DNA of 64,000 nt from Gracilimonas sp040882225 (GCA_040882225.1 JBBEBR010000014.1:569097-633096); one strand, 5' to 3'. Positions 26,494 through 35,644 are shown, numbered from the stretch's first letter. Program-made: numbers and translations. Notes: generated from the sequence alone by a model not told the origin.

Positions 26494-27969
26494 TTACCAA
26501 TCTATATCCCACCCGTTAAATTCATCTTTGAAGAGGGGCATATTTTTTTGTTTGAAGAGACGTAATCCCACACTAAAACCTACCCAAAATCGATAATCTC
26601 TGCCTTTTGCAGATGGCGACCAGATACTGTACCAGGTATAGTCTACTGCGTCTGGTTCGCGGGTAACCTGCATATTCAAGCTCGGGCCTGCATACAACGA
26701 GAGGCCACTTCCAAAGCGTTTACCAACAAGAAATTTATAGGAATAGATTTTATTATTTCGGCTTTTCCAGTCATCCTCAAAGTGATGCATCATGCTGAAT
26801 TCCTGATTTACGTAGAGTGTATTACTCACCATGTTAGGAAAGCTCTCCTGTATGTTTTTTTCGAGGCCAACGGCAATTCCCACTCTGTATACATCGCGAT
26901 CGAGAAGAGGATTGTAACCGAATACTGCCATATTATAAACCCGGTAAGTTCCAAGTGTGAGGCCGATATCAGTAAAACCGCCATCAGAAAAACGAACATC
27001 AAAATTCTTCCGACCATTACCATACAAGCTAAAAAAGCCGATGGGTACTCCTTCAAATTCCTGCGCCAAATTGATTACTCCAACCTGTAATCCTGTCGCT
27101 TTTTTGGAAACGTTAAGTAAACCGGCTATCTGCATTCCCTGAAGTTCTTCTGCAATATTTGCCCCACCAGAAATAGCAAGCCCGTTCAGTTCTCTTGCAT
27201 AATTTAAACCACCCGCGATCATCAACCCGCTTGCTTCCTTATTCGCAATATTCACACCGCCAGACATCATGAGCCCCTCCATATTTCCTAATGCTATACT
27301 TGCTGCGCCTGTTGCCTGAAGCCCGACCATATCACTTCCGGCTAAATTCAGAACACCGGAAACCTGTAATCCCTCTACATTTTCTTTAGCGATATTGGCA
27401 ATTCCAGCTCCTTGTAGCCCGGAAATATCTCCCAATGCGGCGTTTAAAATTCCTGCTCCCTGAAGTCCTTCTATATTATTATTGGAGATGTTTCCGATGC
27501 CGGCAAACTGCAATCCACTTGAAGAGCCTTTCGCGATATTGAACAATCCCGCTGCTTGAATTCCTTCCAAATTATTGCCTGAAACGTTTACACCCCCAGC
27601 AATTTGAATTCCAGTCATATCATAATCAGAAAAATTCAGGCCGCCGGCGAGGTTAACCCCAGCCATAGAACCACCGGTCGCATTTACACCACCAGCAATC
27701 TGAAATCCATGAGAATAAAATTTGTTATAGTTGAACAAACTGCCAATTTCAAAACCATCAAGGCCTCCGTGATAGCCGCCGATAAGATTGATGGAATATT
27801 TAGCGGTGTAATTTGGGGCTTCAACACCGTTCGTGCTTAAGGGTGGAAAAATGGTAACACGCCACTTTCGATATTTCAGATCATCCTCATAATATTGAGC
27901 TTGCACTAATTGTGGCAGTAAAAATAAAGAGGCGAGAAGAACCAGAGGTAGTAACTTGTAGATTTTCAT
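26494..27969 (-). CDS. Surface protein with about fifteen 16-residue repeats (LA_2272-like)
   Basis: From the ATG at 27969 the 491-residue product has a signal peptide (MKIYKLLPLVLLASLFLL, cleavage near VQAQ). Residues of roughly 85-320 are repeats of a 16-residue unit G-[LIV]-Q-x-[AS]-G-x-x-N-[IVL]-[AS] plus five variable positions, for example GIQIAGGVNVSGNNLE, GLQGAGIANIAKENVE and GLMMSGGVNIANKEAS. Such units should form a beta-solenoid. The C-terminal third (MVSNTLYVNQEFSMMHHF, SLYAGPSLNMQV, FWVGFSVGLRLFK) looks like paired beta strands of an outer-membrane barrel or its plug. It resembles the LA_2272 surface-repeat proteins. Function is unknown. It is downstream of the glycosyltransferase gene. 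Confidence 0.75.
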   Translation of the reverse strand: MKIYKLLPLVLLASLFLLPQLVQAQYYEDDLKYRKWRVTIFPPLSTNGVEAPNYTAKYSINLIGGYHGGLDGFEIGSLFNYNKFYSHGFQIAGGVNATGGSMAGVNLAGGLNFSDYDMTGIQIAGGVNVSGNNLEGIQAAGLFNIAKGSSSGLQFAGIGNISNNNIEGLQGAGILNAALGDISGLQGAGIANIAKENVEGLQVSGVLNLAGSDMVGLQATGAASIALGNMEGLMMSGGVNIANKEASGLMIAGGLNYARELNGLAISGGANIAEELQGMQIAGLLNVSKKATGLQVGVINLAQEFEGVPIGFFSLYGNGRKNFDVRFSDGGFTDIGLTLGTYRVYNMAVFGYNPLLDRDVYRVGIAVGLEKNIQESFPNMVSNTLYVNQEFSMMHHFEDDWKSRNNKIYSYKFLVGKRFGSGLSLYAGPSLNMQVTREPDAVDYTWYSIWSPSAKGRDYRFWVGFSVGLRLFKQKNMPLFKDEFNGWDIDW

Positions 27970-28042
27970 GCAGTAGAAATTTTTGAATTTCGGCACGTTA
28001 CGAGTCAGGATAAAAAAAGTTGAAAAATTCTCAGATGAGCAT

Positions 28043-29062
28043 TTAAACATTCAAATCTTTGAATGTTTTCTTATTGAAGAAAAAGTAAGAGGTGACAATA
28101 CTGAGCTTAAGTAAATTCTCAGGCTCTCCCTTAATGGTTTTTAGCTGCTGAACTTTTTGCCGTTTTTGTTTTAAAGATTCAAAGTTGCGGAGAAAATCCA
28201 AATGAGCATGTGCGACTGCAAAAAACTCTTCTTTTTTCCCTGAAAATAGTGCTTTACCAGCTGCGATTATATCCAGAAAAATTCTCTGTGGGAAGCGGTA
28301 AATCAAATTAAAAGTGGAGTAGTTTTTGTACAGCATGAATAAGCTGTTCCGGAAGTTATAAAAAACTTTCCGAGGAGAACCCATTGGCAACGACCCTCCA
28401 CCTAAATGATAAACCACACTTTGCGGGTTATAAGCAATTTGAAATCCTTGGTTTTGCAGCCGCCAGCACAAATCAATTTCTTCCATGTGGAATTCAAAGT
28501 CTTCATCAAAACCACCGGATTCAATGAACTCTTTTTTACGGATAGCAAGTGCAGCACCGGAGGCCCAAAATATAGTGGACTCATCATCATATTGACCTTC
28601 ATCGCGTTCAACGTCTTTAAAAATTCTTCCCCGGCAGAATGTATAGCCGTATTTATCGATGAAACCACCAGCGGCACCGGCGTATTCGAAGTAATCGGGT
28701 TGAGCGTAGGATTTTATTTTGGGTTGAACGGCTGCCACTTTTTCGTCATCAAAAGATTTCTGTAAATGGATGAGCCAGTCTTTAGAAACTTTTACATCAT
28801 TATTCAGAAAAATGAGATTTTCTTTCTCTGCAAAGGGAACGGCTCTGTTATTTCCCCCGCAATAACCGTAGTTTTGATCTAAGGAAGCGATTTTAACATC
28901 CGGATACGTTGAGCGAATCCATTCAATAGAACCATCGGTTGATGCGTTATCAGCAATGATGATTTCGTAATTTGAATATTCTGTTTTTGTTACGGAAGGC
29001 AGAAAAGTCTTGAGCAATTCAAGAGCGTTCCAGGTAACAATTATTATGCTAAATCCCTTCAA
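28043..29062 (-). CDS. Family 2 glycosyltransferase (rhamnosyltransferase type)
   Basis: The 339-residue protein has the GT-A fold of GT2: FSIIIVTWNALELLKTFLPS, NYEIIIADNASTDGS, EKENLIFLNNDVKVSKDW (DxD-like region NND), then ASGAALAIRKKEFIESGGFD and FEFHMEEIDLCWRLQNQG. This arrangement matches the WsaF/rhamnosyltransferase-like transferases of polysaccharide or lipid-linked glycan synthesis. A basic, weakly hydrophobic C-terminal part may touch the membrane. The start codon is TTG at 29060-29062; no ATG is available in frame. Its only neighbour on the strand is the repeat surface protein. Confidence 0.88.
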   Translation of the reverse strand: MKGFSIIIVTWNALELLKTFLPSVTKTEYSNYEIIIADNASTDGSIEWIRSTYPDVKIASLDQNYGYCGGNNRAVPFAEKENLIFLNNDVKVSKDWLIHLQKSFDDEKVAAVQPKIKSYAQPDYFEYAGAAGGFIDKYGYTFCRGRIFKDVERDEGQYDDESTIFWASGAALAIRKKEFIESGGFDEDFEFHMEEIDLCWRLQNQGFQIAYNPQSVVYHLGGGSLPMGSPRKVFYNFRNSLFMLYKNYSTFNLIYRFPQRIFLDIIAAGKALFSGKKEEFFAVAHAHLDFLRNFESLKQKRQKVQQLKTIKGEPENLLKLSIVTSYFFFNKKTFKDLNV

Positions 29063-29168
29063 ATGAATGAAATATTTGAATTATTAGGTTCGTAATATTT
29101 AGTGGCACAAATAAGATTAAAACCTTTTCTTGTTCCGCTTATAAATGCATTAAGATGATACAAAAAGT

Positions 29169-29681
29169 ATGATCAAAATAGGGTTAATTTCAGACACTCA
29201 TAACTACCTCGATCCGCAAGTATTGGATTACTTTAGAGACCGGGATGAGATTTGGCACGCAGGTGATTTTGGAAGCATTGCTATTGCCGAGCAGCTAAAA
29301 AAAATTGCACCTGTTGTTGGTGTTTATGGAAATATTGATGGACAGGATGTGCGGCAGGAATTCCCGCTACATCAGCGATTCACAAGAGAGGGAATTGATG
29401 TTTGGATGACTCATATTGGCGGAATTCCTGGTAGATATTGTATCCCAATCCGGGAGCAGATGGAAGCAAATCCTCCCGAACTTTTTATTTGCGGCCACTC
29501 TCATATTCTAAAAGTTGCGAGAGATCAGGAAATGCACAAAATGCTTTATATGAATCCGGGTGCTGCAGGGCGGCAAGGCTTTCAGGTGCACAGGACAATC
29601 CTGCGCTTTAATATTGATTCAGGTGAAATAACAAGAGTTGAAGTCATTAACCTGGATATCAAAGAAAAAGTGGAGAAGTGA
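29169..29681 (+). CDS. YfcE/MJ0936-type metallophosphoesterase
   Basis: The 170-residue cytosolic phosphodiesterase starts with the motif GLISDTHNYLDP (D-x-H), followed by IWHAGDFGS (GD), VVGVYGNIDGQD (GNxD), WMTHIGG and ICGHSHI (GHxH). Together these supply the dinuclear metal ligands of the calcineurin-like superfamily. The size and spacing match the MJ0936/YfcE/VPS29 group. The physiological phosphodiester substrate is not known. It is divergent from the glycosyltransferase gene (106 bp between) and convergent with the CrtD-like gene. Confidence 0.92.
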   Translation: MIKIGLISDTHNYLDPQVLDYFRDRDEIWHAGDFGSIAIAEQLKKIAPVVGVYGNIDGQDVRQEFPLHQRFTREGIDVWMTHIGGIPGRYCIPIREQMEANPPELFICGHSHILKVARDQEMHKMLYMNPGAAGRQGFQVHRTILRFNIDSGEITRVEVINLDIKEKVEK

Positions 29682-29695
29682 GTTAAAGCTCGATT

Positions 29696-31174
29696 TTAAA
29701 GCTTTTCATAGCGCTCAATCAAATCTAAAACATTGAATGCAGACTGTACTACCAACGGAATCCCGCCTCCGGGATGAGCTGAACCTCCCGCAAAATATAA
29801 GCCTTCTATTTCCCTCGATTTATTTCTGGGCCTGTTAAAAGCCGAAAACATGCTGTTTGAGGAAGTTCCATAAATACTTCCTTTGTTGGATAAATATTGA
29901 TCATAAAAATACTGGGGAGAAATGTTTTCACGCACCTGTACATGCTTTGATAAATTCTTCAAACCGCGTTTCTCTAATTCCTGAATAATTTTATCCCCGT
30001 ATTGCTGCTGGTTTATTTCCCAATCATATCGGTTAGATAAATAAGGTGCGTTCACCAGGATAAATAAATTTGAAGAACCGGCCGGAGCATGATTTTGATC
30101 AGAATGAGAAGTACTGGCGATATAAATGGTAGGATCATCCGGCATTACTTTTTCTTTGAAAATCTGCTCAAACTCACGTTCATAATTATCGGAAAAGAAC
30201 AGGTTATGATGTTCTAATTGCTCATATTTTTTGTTGATGCCGAGCATGAGCACAAATCCGGAGCAAGAAGGTTCTATCGTCGCCATTTTCTTTTTTTTAC
30301 GGGGTGAAATGGACTTACCCGGAATCAAATTCAGAATAGTTTCGGTGGTATCGCTGTTGGCAATTATGAGGTCTGAAAATTCTTTAAATCCGCTTTTTAG
30401 CTGAACTCCCTCTACTTTTTTCCCTTCAACCATTATCTGCTCTATTTCTGATTCGAAATGAAATTTCACCCCCAAAGAAAGGGCAAGATTGTGTAGAGCT
30501 TCTGCGATTTTATATAAGCCGCCTTTCACATAAAAGGCGCCCGTATTTAATTCCACATGCGGAATCACATTCAGTGTGGCGGGTGCCTGAAATGGAGAGG
30601 AGCCGTTATATGTGCTAAAGCGTTTAAAAAAACGTCGCAGGTAAGGCGATTGAAATTTACTGTCTACCCGATTGCTAACACTGGTAAAGGCATCGATAGC
30701 AAAGAAGCTTAGGAGATCTAAATTCCGCAAATCTTTAATACTGAAAAGAGGATTAAAAATAAATGCGGGCGCTGTTTTTTTGTAAAGTGATTCGCTATAA
30801 GTAAGAAAGTCACTGTACGCTTTAACTTCTTGCGGAGCAATGTTTTCTACTTCTTTTAAATCTAAAGACCGGTCACTATAGTTTTTGAATATGGTTCCAT
30901 CTTGATAGAAGTATTTGCATAATGGATCGAGCGGAACTAAATCCAGATGACTGGACAGATCAGTTTTACAAGCTTCAAATAGCTTCTGTAAAATTTCCGG
31001 CATGGTTAGAAGGCTTGGGCCGGTATCGAATCGAAATCCATCGGCTTCAAAGCGATTCATTTTACCGCCAACGGTAGCATTCTTTTCGAATACAGAAACC
31101 TGATGCCCTTTAACCGCAAGCAAACAAGCTGATGATAAACCGCCTAATCCCGCACCAATTACAGATATTTTCAT
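29696..31174 (-). CDS. CrtD/CrtI-type carotenoid desaturase
   Basis: The 492-residue flavoenzyme has an N-terminal FAD motif (ISVIGAGLGGLSSACLLA) and the substrate-domain signature FRFDTGPSLLTMPEIL. The latter is closer to 1-hydroxycarotenoid 3,4-desaturase CrtD than to CrtI of this phylum, where I expect a GPSWYWMP-type motif. The C-terminal CrtI-superfamily signature is complete (GLYFAGGSAHPGGGIPLVVQ). It should introduce double bases into the carotenoid chain at the membrane. No crtB or crtY is nearby. A UbiA-like membrane protein lies 1.5 kb upstream, past VOC and YihY. CrtD rather than CrtI is an inference from one motif. Confidence 0.8.
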   Translation of the reverse strand: MKISVIGAGLGGLSSACLLAVKGHQVSVFEKNATVGGKMNRFEADGFRFDTGPSLLTMPEILQKLFEACKTDLSSHLDLVPLDPLCKYFYQDGTIFKNYSDRSLDLKEVENIAPQEVKAYSDFLTYSESLYKKTAPAFIFNPLFSIKDLRNLDLLSFFAIDAFTSVSNRVDSKFQSPYLRRFFKRFSTYNGSSPFQAPATLNVIPHVELNTGAFYVKGGLYKIAEALHNLALSLGVKFHFESEIEQIMVEGKKVEGVQLKSGFKEFSDLIIANSDTTETILNLIPGKSISPRKKKKMATIEPSCSGFVLMLGINKKYEQLEHHNLFFSDNYEREFEQIFKEKVMPDDPTIYIASTSHSDQNHAPAGSSNLFILVNAPYLSNRYDWEINQQQYGDKIIQELEKRGLKNLSKHVQVRENISPQYFYDQYLSNKGSIYGTSSNSMFSAFNRPRNKSREIEGLYFAGGSAHPGGGIPLVVQSAFNVLDLIERYEKL

Positions 31175-31186
31175 AAGGGCTGATTG

Positions 31187-31594
31187 TTAATGACGAGGCA
31201 AATTTCTATTTCCTAACGCATCATTAACTTCAATCCAGTACCCATCAGGATCGCGGAAATAAACCTGCCGCACACCATCGGTTCGGATCGTAATTTTCCC
31301 GGTTTCACCTTTTGAGTTATGTGGAATAATCTGAAGTTCTTTGAGGTGAGAAAGAAAAGCGTCGAAATTCTGCAATCTCAAAGCAAGGTGAACTCCGATA
31401 TTGGTAACGATTTCATCCGTTTTACCCCTCACAATATGCAACTCTGAGCCCTCACCTAAAGAAAACCAGCGAATGTGTTCTTTTTGGGTTCGATTCTCAA
31501 TTTCAGAAAGCCCCAAAACCTCTTTATAAAATGCGACGCTTCTGCCGAGGTCGTGAACTTTGATGGTGTAATGGTCAAAAACTGGAGTAAACAT
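31187..31594 (-). CDS. VOC-family (glyoxalase/dioxygenase-fold) protein
   Basis: The 135-residue protein is a pair of beta-alpha-beta-beta-beta modules. HYTIKVHDLGRSVAFYKEVL has a metal-ligand-like His; EGSELHIVRG, GVHLALRLQNFDAFLSHL and FRDPDGYWIEVND follow. The last gives the usual terminal Glu ligand. It could be a lactoylglutathione lyase-like enzyme, but VOC proteins are diverse and I do not assign a reaction. It lies 12 bases upstream of the CrtD-like gene on the same strand and is probably co-transcribed. Confidence 0.85.
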   Translation of the reverse strand: MFTPVFDHYTIKVHDLGRSVAFYKEVLGLSEIENRTQKEHIRWFSLGEGSELHIVRGKTDEIVTNIGVHLALRLQNFDAFLSHLKELQIIPHNSKGETGKITIRTDGVRQVYFRDPDGYWIEVNDALGNRNLPRH

Positions 31595-31756
31595 GATTTT
31601 TCCTTAATTATAAATCGAAAGTATAATGCTTTATCAGATGCATTCCATTCATATATGCGGGGATTTTTTCAAGTAAGGCATGTAATCCTTCCATAGAAAT
31701 CTCTCAAGTAAAACAAGGAATCAAGTTGTGGAGTAGGACATTTTAGAGCAAACTTC

Positions 31757-32650
31757 TTATGGGTTTTTCAATGACTTTTCAGAAAACTCATCCGGTTTTA
31801 TTGGTTGCTGAATATAGTCGCCATAGTTTTTGGTATAGGTTGCTCCAAAATAGAATATGAGGGAGGAGTAGAAAATGAAAAGAAGTATCAGGATTATACT
31901 TCCTGAAGCACCAAAGATGCTGTTAATATTGCTATTTATTAAAGCCTTTCCCAGAATAAATTTCCCAACAGAGAATAGCAGCGAGGTGGTAAAACCACCC
32001 ACTAAAGCCGGCCTCCATTGAATTTCAGCGTTCGGCAATATTTTGAAGAGCAGAGTGAACCAAAGAGTGAGAACACTTAAGGAAAATATCGTATTTACAA
32101 ATTTGATCAGAGAAAGACCAATATCAGGAAGAAGTGAGTCGAGGAAATCCCCTACAAAGGTGACGGTAGCATCAGCGAGCAATGAAATTAAAATTACCAT
32201 CCCGCCAATTAGAACCATGGTCATTGCCAATAAACGACTTCTGAGTAAAACCCTCAGTTCGGGACTTTTTTTAACCTTTACACTCCAAAGTTGATTGATG
32301 CTCTTTCTAACCAGTTCAAATAAGTTAGTGGCTATAAAAATCAAAAATACCGCAACCAAAATAGTGGTTAGGGTGTTTTCTGCCATAGAGCGGAAATTAT
32401 TGAAGATTTCCTGTATCTGCTGCGCGCCTTCAGCTCCTAAAACTCCCGATAATTGATCAAAGATATTGCCACTTATATCCTCCGGATTTACAAAAGTACC
32501 AAGTAGGGTAATTATGATAATCAAAATGGGAGGGAGCGCGAACAGACAAAAGAAAGCTGTAGCAGATGCTAACTGTAGCGGATTGTTGTCCTTGAAATCA
32601 AATAAAGATTTTTTAAGAATCTGGTAATTATCTCGAAAATTAGTCAGCAT
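31757..32650 (-). CDS. YihY/BrkB-family inner-membrane protein
   Basis: The product of about 297 residues (ATG at 32650; eleven more codons upstream are open) has six hydrophobic segments and the family pattern NNPLQLASATAFFCLFALPP near the N-terminus. FDQLSGVLGAEGAQQIQEIF, LWSVKVKKSPELRVLLRSRL and WRPALVGGFTTSLLFSVGKF follow. This is YihY/BrkB, sometimes still mislabelled ribonuclease BN. The family's activity is unresolved; transport or envelope roles have been proposed. It is divergent from the UbiA-like gene with less than 90 bp between starts. Confidence 0.88.
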   Translation of the reverse strand: MLTNFRDNYQILKKSLFDFKDNNPLQLASATAFFCLFALPPILIIIITLLGTFVNPEDISGNIFDQLSGVLGAEGAQQIQEIFNNFRSMAENTLTTILVAVFLIFIATNLFELVRKSINQLWSVKVKKSPELRVLLRSRLLAMTMVLIGGMVILISLLADATVTFVGDFLDSLLPDIGLSLIKFVNTIFSLSVLTLWFTLLFKILPNAEIQWRPALVGGFTTSLLFSVGKFILGKALINSNINSIFGASGSIILILLFIFYSSLIFYFGATYTKNYGDYIQQPIKPDEFSEKSLKNP

Positions 32651-32734
32651 TATGTGCGAATTAAAGTCGGTCTTTACAATCAACTAACAACCTGCTAATT
32701 GGAATAGTTTTGCATCTACTTTGTATCTTCCGAG

Positions 32735-33541
32735 ATGAAATGGATTAAAAGACTGTTCAGGTTTTATATTCAAAGCAGTATACATGTTTCATTAGCAGTT
32801 ACTGCTTTGGCTGGTGTAACTAATTTACATTTTGAAGTTCCCGTAGACCCCAACCTGCTGCTGTTTATTTTCTTTGGTACAGCAGTCGGTTATAATTTTG
32901 TAAAGTATGCCGGTGTGGCTAATCTACATCACCTTATACAAACCAAAAACCTGCAAGCTATTCGATTATTCTCTCTTGTGTGCTTTGCTGGAATGGTCTA
33001 TTTCGCCTTTCAGCTCTCTTTTGATGTTCTAATTGCAGGAGCCTTTTTCGGATTGCTTACCATTTTATACGCCCTCCCGATTTTCCGGGCTGTAAATTTA
33101 CGAAGCCTTAAAGGTGCAAAGATTTTCGTAATCGCTCTCGTTTGGGCAGGCTCAACTGTGATACTTCCGCTTATGGAGATACAGAATTTGTTTATGAGAG
33201 ATGCAGTTCTTGAATTCATACAACGCTTTCTATTTGTTATCGCTTTGATGTTACCTTTTGAAATCCGAGACCTCAAATATGATCTAAGCGAACTAAAAAC
33301 AATTCCTCAATCGATCGGGATATCACGAACACGCTGGTTTGGAGCGGGATTAATGATCCTCATTCTGATGCTCCAAATGGTTAAGATTGCATCAACAGAT
33401 CGGCAGCTGATTGCACTTTTTTCGATATCGGTTATTACCACCTTTATGATTTTTATCTCAAGGACAGATCAGCCTAAATATTTCGCCGCTTTTTGGGTTG
33501 AAAGCATCCCAATTTTTTGGTGGGTTTTGTTGGTGGCCTAA
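32735..33541 (+). CDS. UbiA-like integral membrane protein lacking the first Asp motif
   Basis: This 268-residue protein has about eight transmembrane helices. The second prenyltransferase motif is present as RDLKYD (Asp179 and Asp183, D-x3-D) followed by LKTIPQSIGI. This is the place and context of the UbiA superfamily (compare D-x-x-x-D before a T-L/I-P segment). The first motif, normally NDxxD, corresponds to YNFVK (residues 53-57), so the metal-binding Asp pair is absent. It may be a divergent prenyltransferase or a non-catalytic relative. Similar proteins occur beside carotenoid genes in related bacteria, but the link here is inference. Confidence 0.6.
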   Translation: MKWIKRLFRFYIQSSIHVSLAVTALAGVTNLHFEVPVDPNLLLFIFFGTAVGYNFVKYAGVANLHHLIQTKNLQAIRLFSLVCFAGMVYFAFQLSFDVLIAGAFFGLLTILYALPIFRAVNLRSLKGAKIFVIALVWAGSTVILPLMEIQNLFMRDAVLEFIQRFLFVIALMLPFEIRDLKYDLSELKTIPQSIGISRTRWFGAGLMILILMLQMVKIASTDRQLIALFSISVITTFMIFISRTDQPKYFAAFWVESIPIFWWVLLVA

Positions 33542-33604
33542 CGGCCTAAAAGACTGCACTTAGAAATTTACCAAACATTCTGTGTAGAAGTCCTTGGGCT
33601 TTAA

Positions 33605-33624
33605 CAAGGGGTTGCAACCCCTTG
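33605..33624. repeat. 20-bp perfect palindrome CAAGGGGTTGCAACCCCTTG
   Basis: The sequence is identical to its own reverse complement and is followed by TCGTGG. A near copy with TCGCGG behind it occurs at 55726-55745, and a half copy with CCATGG lies at 61396-61418. It lies in the gap between the UbiA-like and RlmD genes, which are convergent, and may serve as a shared terminator or a protein-binding site. Confidence 0.75.
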
Positions 33625-33665
33625 TCGTGGTTTGCACACCTTGCTCCGAGTGATTTCTTCCGAAG

Positions 33666-35075
33666 CTACTTCTTCAGCCTCAGCTTGGCTACAGCTTCAA
33701 TGTGATAGGTTTGGGGAAACATATCTACGGGTTGAACTTCAAGCACATCATAAACAGCAGATAACTCTTTCAGGTCGCGAGCCATAGTTGAACTGTTACA
33801 ACTCACGTACACGAGACGTGGAACTTTGAGCTCGCACAATCTTTCTACCACATCCGGATGCATTCCTGCACGAGGAGGGTCTGTAATAAGTACATCAGGA
33901 GCACCAAATTTTTTCACGACATCTTCATTAAACACCTCTTTCATATCACCTTTTATAAAAGAGACATTATCAACATTGTTTTCATTAGCGTTGAACCGGG
34001 CATTTTTAACGGCAACATCAACCAGCTCAATTCCAACCACATGTTTAGCCGGTTTGCTCATAAATAAGCTGAGCGTTCCTACACCGCAATATAGATCGTA
34101 TACTATATCACCATCTTCTAATTCCGCATAATTACGGGCAACTTCATAAAGCCTTTCTGCCTGTGCGGTATTGGTTTGAAAAAAAGCATTGGGATGAATT
34201 TTAAACGTGTACTCTCCAATCATATCCACAATAAAGCCGAGGCCGTGGATTACTTTTTCGTACCTACCAACCGCTGTTGGGCTTTTCGTGTCGTTCACGT
34301 TATTTACAATAGTCGTGATAAAAGGAAACTCAGTAAGCAGTGCTTCTGATAACCTTTTCATGATTTCAGGGGCATCCTCATTGGTTACCAAATTCACCAT
34401 AAAATCTTCAGTATGGAAAGAATTTCGGATTACCAGATGTCTCATAAATCCCTCATTCGTAAAAGTATCGTAAGGGGAGATATTATTCTTGATGCAGTAA
34501 TTTCGCACAAAATCGAGAATCCGAAACGACTCCATTTTTTGCAGATGACATTCCTTAAGATTTAGGATTTTATCGAATCGTCCGGGGGCGTGAAGTCCCG
34601 CGGCGAAAGCGGAATCGTCAACAAAATCATCACTCTGAATTTCCTCTTCGCTAAGCCAGCGCCGCGTACTGAAGCTGTACTCCATTTTATTGCGATAATA
34701 AAATTCTTCCTCAGCGCCGATGCCCGGTTTCACAATATTCTCATCCAACCCACCTATCCGGCTAATATGGCCCCGAACCTGATCGGATTTATATTCCAGC
34801 TGCTTTTGATATGGAATATGCTGCCAGCTACAACCTCCACATACATTTGCATGGCGGCAAAGTGGGGTTATCCGGTGTGGACTCGGAGTGATTATCTCCA
34901 GTACTTTTGCTTCGCGGTGTTTTTTCTTTTTTTTGATGATGCGGGCTTTCACTACATCTCCGGGAGTGGTATTGGGCACGAAAACTGCCAATCCATCTAC
35001 TTTTGCTAAACCTTTTCCTTTAAATGCCGCGTCAATAATTTCGAGCTCTACTTCCTGACCTTTTTTTAATGACAT
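33666..35075 (-). CDS. rlmD: 23S rRNA (uracil-C5)-methyltransferase, RlmD/RumA type
   Basis: This enzyme makes 5-methyluridine at position 1939 (or 747) of 23S rRNA. The 469-residue protein has an N-terminal TRAM domain (VELEIIDAAFKGKGLAKVDG) and an Fe4S4 cysteine cluster in LCRHANVCGGCSWQHI plus a fourth Cys in LKECHLQ. The SAM-binding core follows: VYDLYCGVGTLSLFM, ITDPPRAGMHPDVVERL. The catalytic Cys is in LVYVSCNSSTMARDL and the general base region is MFPQTYHIEAVAKL. All family elements are intact. It ends four bases from the cNMP-binding gene, which precedes it on the same strand. Confidence 0.93.
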   Translation of the reverse strand: MSLKKGQEVELEIIDAAFKGKGLAKVDGLAVFVPNTTPGDVVKARIIKKKKKHREAKVLEIITPSPHRITPLCRHANVCGGCSWQHIPYQKQLEYKSDQVRGHISRIGGLDENIVKPGIGAEEEFYYRNKMEYSFSTRRWLSEEEIQSDDFVDDSAFAAGLHAPGRFDKILNLKECHLQKMESFRILDFVRNYCIKNNISPYDTFTNEGFMRHLVIRNSFHTEDFMVNLVTNEDAPEIMKRLSEALLTEFPFITTIVNNVNDTKSPTAVGRYEKVIHGLGFIVDMIGEYTFKIHPNAFFQTNTAQAERLYEVARNYAELEDGDIVYDLYCGVGTLSLFMSKPAKHVVGIELVDVAVKNARFNANENNVDNVSFIKGDMKEVFNEDVVKKFGAPDVLITDPPRAGMHPDVVERLCELKVPRLVYVSCNSSTMARDLKELSAVYDVLEVQPVDMFPQTYHIEAVAKLRLKK

Positions 35076-35078
35076 GAA

Positions 35079-35627
35079 CTAAACAGCTTCCTCACTGGTG
35101 TTTGCGTAATAAGTCTGAAATTGAATGTTTAACGCAGTTCTTTCGTCGGAAATTTCCGCCAATTTATTTGCTGTTTTCTCCAGTTGGCGAAGGGCGATAT
35201 TGGAGAGTGTTTCCAAAAATTTCACGGCTATTTTTGGGTGACGGTCTTTAAGAACTTCGAAATCGGGCTTGAAAAAACCAAGTAATTCACAATCAGTTAA
35301 ACATCGAGCAGAAGATTTTCGGCGAAGTTCATAGCCAATAGAAAGTGCTCCAAAACTATCGGGGGTTTTTAATTCTATGCCCAAATTTTCTTCTCCTTCC
35401 TTTTTTTCATCCATCGTGCCAATAGTAAGTTCTATTCTGCCTTCTTCGATGAAATACATGCCAGTACTAGGATCATTCTTATAAAACACGAATTCGCCCT
35501 CTTTATATCGCCGGCGGTGGCAAAGCTGCAAAAACTCATAACGTTCGGCAGGATTCAGGTTTGCCAAAAACCGTGATTTAAACACAATGTTAGATTGATT
35601 TTTAAGCTGTGAAATTGAATTAGACAT
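35079..35627 (-). CDS. Cyclic-nucleotide-binding-domain protein without a DNA-binding domain
   Basis: The 182-residue protein is a single CRP-type sensor domain: FLANLNPAERYEFLQLCH, YKEGEFVFYKNDPSTGMYFI then EEGRIELT, and LKTPDSFGALSIGYEL. In real CRP the phosphate cassette reads GE-x6-R(S/T)A; here the corresponding stretch is FGALS...RKSSARCL. No winged helix follows. The C-terminal part (ETLSNIALRQLEKTANKLAE) is a helix that may dimerise. It is a stand-alone sensor, perhaps for a lipid or nucleotide. It sits between rlmD and the Omp85 gene, with spacings of 3 and 17 bases, so it is in one operon with both. Confidence 0.8.
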   Translation of the reverse strand: MSNSISQLKNQSNIVFKSRFLANLNPAERYEFLQLCHRRRYKEGEFVFYKNDPSTGMYFIEEGRIELTIGTMDEKKEGEENLGIELKTPDSFGALSIGYELRRKSSARCLTDCELLGFFKPDFEVLKDRHPKIAVKFLETLSNIALRQLEKTANKLAEISDERTALNIQFQTYYANTSEEAV

Positions 35628-35644
35628 ATCGCCGTAATTTTAGG

